NCBI GenBank assembly: GCA_013362555.1
Contig: JABFVX010000544.1
Coordinates: 1-8,568, forward strand
Length of the DNA: 8,568 bases
Direction of reading: 5' to 3'
Origin: Mycobacteriaceae bacterium
GTDB lineage: Bacteria > Actinomycetota > Actinomycetes > Mycobacteriales > Mycobacteriaceae
Part shown: positions 1 to 6,300 of the stretch, piece after piece
How positions within the stretch are numbered: the first letter of the stretch is position 1
How the letters are laid out: each line of letters starts with the position of its first letter
Notes under the pieces: model-generated
Databases searched by the model: none
Told to the model about the DNA's origin: nothing
What the model saw: the letters and a program-made list of their open reading frames with translations, nothing else
Made by a program: the position numbers and the translations under genes

Positions 1-302
1 TGGAACGGACCTACCACGGCGACCTCGACGCGGTCTGCCGGATAGCCCGGGTCCACCGGGACGAAGGCGGCGCCCGCCTTGGTCACCGCCCAGGTCGCGA
101 CCACCGACCAGGCCGAACGCGGGATCGCGACGGCCACCAGGTCCTCCGGGCCGAACCCGCGCTCGATGAGCATGCGCGCCAGGCTGTTCGACCGCTGGTC
201 GAGCTCGCGGTAGCGGAGCTCGGGCAGCGGTCCGCGCCGGTCCACCACCGCCACTCCGTCCGGGTTGCGGGCGGCGGCGGCGCTCAACAGCTCCGGCAGC
301 GT
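1..302 (-). other. A3: adenylation domain, N-terminal fragment
   Basis: About 100 residues are present, starting at TLPELLSAAAARNPDGVAVV and running through RYRELDQRSNSLARML and the A2-type motif AGAAFVPVDPGYPADRV to the left edge. The specificity pocket lies outside the window, so the substrate cannot be predicted. The domain is preceded by the repeat cassette at 306-411 rather than by the usual Trp-Asn-containing linker. Confidence 0.9.
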
Positions 303-3300
303 CGACGGCGCTGCCTCCTCGGCGCCGGCGGTCGCACCTGCGTCAAATGCCGGTGCTCCTTGCGCCTGCGGTGTTACGCAAGCTGCCTCCTCGGCGCCGG
401 CGGTCGCACCGGACTGTGTCAGCAACTCGGCGCGCTCGCCCTCGTCGAGCAGCTCGATGTCGCCGACGGGCGCGGCGGCGTCGGCGGCTACGGCGTGCAG
501 CAGCCGCAGCCAGCGCACACCGATCAGCTCCACCGTGGCTGAATCGAACAGGTCTGTGGCGTAGTTGATTTCGACCCGAATGCCCGCATTGTCGGCTCCC
601 GCGCGCGGGAGCAGCGTGAATTGCAGGTCGAATCGGGCAACCTGGTCGTCCAGGTCGACCACGTCCACGGCCAGCTCGGGCAGCTGGAACGCGGTCCGGT
701 CCAGGTTCTGGAACGCCAGCGCCACTTGGAACAGCGGGTTGCGCGCCTGCGAGCGCTCCGGCGCGAGCTCGTCGACCAGCCGCTCGAACGGCACGTCGGC
801 GTGCCCGAACGCGTCCAGGTCCACCTGCCGCACCCGGCCGAGCAGGCCGGCGAACGACTCCGCGGGGTCGATCTCGGTGCGCAGCACCAGCGTGTTGACG
901 AACATGCCGACCAGCTCGTCGAGCGCGGCCTCGCCGCGGCCCGCGACCGGCGTGCCGATCACGATGTCGGTGCTGCTGCTCAGCCGCGCCAGCAGCGCGG
1001 CCAGCGCGCCGTGCACCACCATGAACAGCGTCACACCATGCGTGCGCGCCAGCGCCTCCAACGAATCCACCAGCACCGCAGGCAGTTCCAGCGCGGCGAC
1101 AGCGCCGCGGTGCGAGGCCGCGGGCGGCCGCGGCCGGTCCGTCGGCAGCGCCAGCTCCTCCGGAACGCCGTGCAGCGCAGCGGTCCAGTACTGGAGCTGC
1201 CGTGCGTACTGCGACTCCGGGTCGTCCGGTGCGCCGAGCGCCGCGCGCTGCCACAGCGCGTAATCGGCGTACTGCACCGACAGCGGCTGCCACCGCGGCG
1301 CGTCGCCGAGCACGCGAGCGGCGTACGCCGACATCAGGTCGCGGGCCAGCGGCGCGAGCGAGAAGCCGTCGCCGGTGATGTGGTGCAGCACCAGCACCAG
1401 CACGTGGTCGCCTGCCGTCGCGAACAGCCGGACCCGAACCGGCACCTCGGCGCTCACGTCGAAGCCCGCGGCGATGAACGCGGTGATGCCCGCCATCAGG
1501 CTGCCCGGCATCACCGCGACCGACGCGAGGTCCAGGTCGATGCTGTCGGCGGGCTCGATGACCTGCACCGCGGCGCCGTCGGCCGCCGGGTACCGGGTGC
1601 GCAGCGACTCGTGCCTGCGGATCACGTCGACCATGGCCAGCCGCAGCGCCTCCGCGTCCAGCTTGCCGTTGAGCCGCAGCGCGATCGGCATGTTGTAGGC
1701 GGGCGAAGAGGTGTCGTACTGGTTGAGGATCCACATCCGCTGCTGGGCGTATGACAGCGGCAGCTGGTCCGGACGCGCGCCCGCGGTCAATGCGGGCCGC
1801 TGCCTGCCCGCACCGAGCAGCGACTCCACCCGCACGGCCAAGCCGGACACCGTCGGCGCCTCGAACAGCTGACGCACCCCTACTTCGACGTCGAGCGCGG
1901 CGCTGAGCCGAGCCACCACCCGGGTCGCCACCAGGGAATTGCCGCCGAGATCGAAGAAGTCGTCGTCCGCGCCGAGTGCCTCCAGCCCGAGCAGCTCGCC
2001 GAAAATTCCCGCGACGATCTCCTCGACCGCGCCCGTGGGCGCGCGGAACTGCTTGGCCTCGAAGACCGGAGCGGGCAGCGCCCGCCGGTCCAGTTTGCCG
2101 TTGGCCGTCAGCGGCATCGCCGCCAGCGCCACGAACGCGCTCGGCACCATGTATCCGGGCAACTGCCGCGCCAATTCCGCACGGAGCTCGGCGGTGTCGA
2201 CGACATGGCCGGGCTCGGCCACCGCGTAGCCCACCAGCTGCTCGCCGACCCGCTCGTCGGAGTGCAGCACGACCACCGCGGACCCGACGCCGGGCGCGGC
2301 GGCCAGCGCGGCCTCGATCTCGCCGAGCTCGATGCGCTGTCCGCGCAGCTTCACCTGGAAGTCGGTGCGGCCCAGGTACTCCAGTTCCGCACCGGCCCCG
2401 TCCAGGGTCCGTTTCCAGGCCACCCGGTCGCCGGTGCGGTACATCCGCCGCCCCGGCCTGCCGTACGGATCGGCGATGAACCGGTCCGAGGTGAGGTCGC
2501 TGCGGCCCACGTATCCGTAGGCCAGCTGGGCGCCCGCCAGGTAGAGCTCGCCCGGCACGCCCGGGCCGACCGGGCGCAGCCGCTGATCGAGCACGTAGAC
2601 GCGGGTGTTCCACACCGGCCTGCCGATCGGCACGCTGACCGTGTCGGCGTCGACCACCTCGTGGTAGGTGACGTCGACCGCGGCCTCCGTGGGCCCGTAC
2701 AGGTTGTGGACCGCCACGTTCCCGGCGGATCCGGATTTCGGTGCTGCCTCTTCGGCGCCTGCGGTCGCAGCGGATCCGGATTTCGGTGCTCCTTGCGCCT
2801 GCGGTGTTACGCAAGCTGCCTCCTCGGCGCCGGCGGTCGCACCGAGGAGCTCGCGCAGCCGGGCGGCGGTCTGCGCGGGCAGCGCCTCGCCAGAGGCGAA
2901 CACCCGACGCAGCGAGCGGCATCCCGCCGCGCGCGGCTCGGCGACGAACACCGCCAGCATCGACGGCACGAAATGCGCGGTGGTGATGCCGTATCCGGCG
3001 ATCGTGTCGGCGAGGTAGGCCGGGTCGCGGTGCCCGTCCGGACGGGCGAGAACCAGGCGGGCCCCGGTCTGCAAGGGCCAGAAGAACTCCCACACGGAGA
3101 CGTCGAAGGTGGCGGGCGTCTTCTGCAGCACCGCGTCCGCGGCGTCGATAGGGTATTCGTGCTGCATCCACCGGAGCCGGTTGACGATCGCGGCGTGCGG
3201 CACCACGACGCCCTTCGGGCGCCCGGTCGAGCCGGAGGTGAAAATCACGTAGGCGACGTCGTCCGGGCGCACCGGAGGCAGGGGGGCTCCCGCGCCCGCA

Positions 3301-6300
3301 GGCGCACCGAGGCGGTCCACGGCCAGGACCGGCGCACGATCGGTGCCGAAGCCGTCCCGAGTGGTCGTGAGCACCAAAGCCGGTGCGGCGGTGTCGAGCA
3401 CGTAGTCGACGCGGCCCGCGGGCTGCTCCGGGTCGAGCGGGACGTAACCCGCGCCCGCCGCCTGCGCGGCGTACATGCCGACGACGAGCTCCAGCGAGCG
3501 CCGCATCGCCACCGCGACCAGCGCGCCGCGGCCGACGCCGCGCTCGCGCAGGATGCGCGCGAGTTCGTCCACCCGCGCCGCGAATTCCGCGTAGGTCAGC
3601 GACTGCGAGCCGGCCTCGCCGTCGACGACCACCGCCGCGGCCTCCGGGGTGGCCGCGGCCTGCGCCCGGAAAAGCGATACCAGCGTGTCGGACTCGGGCA
3701 GCGGATGCGCCGTGGCGTTCCAGTCCTGCAGGATGGTCAGCAGTTCGTCGGTCTCCAACAGGCCGATGTCGCCGACCGGCGTGGTCTCGTCGGTCCCGAC
3801 CGCGGTCAGGATCCGGTCCAGCGCGGACGCGAAGCCCGCGATGGTGGCCTCGTCGAACAGATCTCGGGCATAGGAGAACTCGGCGGACATGCCGCCGCTA
3901 CCCGAGTGCGCCTTCGTCGGGAAGCTGTCGACGTCCGACAGCGTCAGCTGCAGGTCGAATTTCGCCAGCCCGGCGTCGTACTCGACCTCGTCCACCGACA
4001 GGCCGCGCAGCTCCAGGTGGGTGCGGCGGTTGTTCTGGAAGGTCAGCATGACCTGGAACAGCGGGTGCCGCGCCTGCGAGCGGGCGGGGTTGAGCACCTC
4101 TACCAGCCGCTCGAACGGCACGTCCGCATGCGCGAACGCGAGCAGATCGGTCTCCCTGGTCTGCGCCAACAGGTCGGTGAAGCGCTGCCCGCCGTCGATG
4201 TGCGTGCGCAGCACCAGCGTGTTGACGAACATGCCGACCAGGTCGTCCAGCGCCGCCTCGCCGCGGCCCGCCACCGGGGTGCCGACCGCGATGTCCTCGG
4301 TTCCCGACAGCCGCGCCAGCAGCACGGCCAGCGCGCTGTGCACCACCATGAACAGCGAGGCATTGTGCCTGCGGCCGATCTCTTCGAGCCTGCGCCTGGT
4401 CTCCGGAGCGATGACGAACTGGTATGTCCCGCCGTGGTAGGAGGCCACCGAGGGCCGCGGCCGGTCGGCGGGCAGCGACAGCTCGTCGGGCAGTTCGGCC
4501 AGCGTGTTCGTCCAGTACCGAATCTGGTTGGAGATCAGCGAGTTCGGGTCGTCCTCGGAGCCGAGCACCTCGCGCTGCCAGATCGCGTAGTCGGCATACT
4601 GCACCGGAAGCGGCGTCCACGCCGGGGATTCCCAGTCGGTGCGGGCCGCGTAAGCCACCATCACGTCGCGCGCCAGCGGGCCCATGGACCACCCGTCGGC
4701 CGAAATGTGGTGCACCACCATGACCAGAACGTGCACGTGGCCGGGGTAGCTGCCGTCCGCGCAGTCGCCCACCTCGAAAAGCCGGGCGTGCAGCGGAACT
4801 TCGCTGGTCACGTCGAACGCCATGGAAGCCAGGTCGACGACCTGCGACAGCAGGTTGCGCTCGCTCACCGCCACCGGGGTCAAGTCGGGAACGACTTGGG
4901 CGGCGTCCAGGACGATCTGTTCCGGCCCGATCCCGGACGCCGGGAACACGGTGCGCAGCGACTCGTGCCGATCGATCACGTCGATGATCGCGACTTGCAG
5001 TGCGGTGACGTCGAGTTCGCCGGTGAGGCGGATCGCGACGGGGATGTTGTTGACCGCCGCCGCGGCGTCGTTGCCGGTGGCGACGCTGGCGCCGCTGTCG
5101 AACCGGTTGAGGAACCACATCCGCTGCTGGGCCAGCGACAGCGGAATCCGCTCCGGGCGACCGCGCGCGGCGAGCGCCTTGCGGGCGCCGTCGCCGACCC
5201 GGGACTCCACCCGGGCCGCCAGCGCACCGACGGTGGGGGCCTCGAACAGCGCGCGCACCGGCACCTTGGTGTCCAGCGCCAGCCCGAGCCGCGACGCCAC
5301 CTGGGTCGCGATCAGCGAGTTGCCGCCGAGCTCGAAGAAATCGTCGTCCAGGCCCGCGCGCTCGATGTTGAGCACGTCGGCGAACACGTTCGCCACGGTC
5401 TGCTCGATGGGGGTGGTCGGCGCGCGGAAGGTCTTGGCCTGGAACACCGGCGCGGGCAGCGCCTTACGGTCCAGCTTGCCGGTCGGCGTCAGCGGGATCT
5501 CATCCAGGACCATGATCGCCGCGGGCACCATGTGCGAGGGCAGCCGCTGCGCGGCGAAGTCGGTCAGCGCCGCGACGTCGAGCTGTGCGCCGTCCACCGG
5601 GAGCACGTACGACACCAGCGCCGTCGCCCCGGTCTCCAGGGTGCGGCCCAGCGTCGCCACGAAGTCGACCGCGTCGTCTTCGGCCAGCACGGCGTCGATT
5701 TCGCCGAGCTCGATCCGGAACCCCCGCACCTTCACCTGGAAATCGTTGCGCGCCACATACTGGACCTCGCCGGCCTCGGTCCAGCGCACCACGTCGCCGG
5801 TCCGGTACATGCGCAGCCCCGGCGCCCACGGGCACGCCACGAAACGCGCCGCCGAAAGCCCGGACCTGCGGTGGTACCCCGACGCCACCTGAGCGCCCGC
5901 GATATACAGCTCGCCCGCGACGCCCACGGGCACCGGACGCAACCGCTCATCCAGAACCCACTGCGACACACCGCCGATCGGCCCGCCGATCGTCAGCGGG
6001 TCCCCCACCGCCAGCGGCGCACTGATGTTGACCACCATGGAGGTCTCGGTCGGTCCGTACACGTTGTGGAAGCGCAGCCGCGGCAGCGCCGTCACCCAGC
6101 GCCGCACCAGATCCGCACCGTAGGCCTCGCCGCCGACCGCGACTTCCCGCAGCGAGTCCAGCCCGGCCGGGTCCAGCGACGCCAACGCCGCGGGCGTGAT
6201 GAACGCATGCGTGACCCGCTGTCTGCGCAGCAACTCCGCCAGATCCGCGCCGCCGTACACCCCCGGCGGCACGATCACCATCGTCGCCGCCGCACCCACG

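Larger units (their letters stand above)
2076..3690 (-). other. A2: adenylation domain predicted to activate L-serine, interrupted by a 40-residue insertion
   Basis: The A3 motif YVIFTSGSTGRPKG is at plus 3210-3251. Pocket residues read by alignment to GrsA are D and V and W (FDVSVWEFF, about 3084-3107), H (TTAHFVPS, 2961-2984), F and S (RVFASGEA, 2883-2906), L (HNLYGPTE), V and D (EAAVD), plus the A10 Lys at 2094-2096. The result, DVWHFSLVDK, is the established serine code also seen in EntF. Between the GEA motif and HNLYGPTE there are 58 residues, against 18 in A1. The extra 40 (plus 2721-2840) are an Ala/Gly/Glu-rich repeat cassette in the A4-A5 loop. Removing them restores the usual RLRELLG-NVAVHNLYGPTE. 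All catalytic motifs survive, so the domain may still work, but the insertion sits close to the substrate pocket. Confidence 0.93.

Noticed and set aside
306..2844. CRISPR array or classical insertion sequence as an explanation of the repeats
   Set aside because: There are only two loci 2.4 kb apart, with no regular spacers, no transposase, no terminal inverted repeats and no visible target-site duplication.
343..3171. Long minus-strand open frame (942 codons)
   Set aside because: It is offset by one base from the frame carrying all NRPS motifs and gives Arg/Ala/Gly-rich low-complexity protein, so it is a shadow of the real frame.
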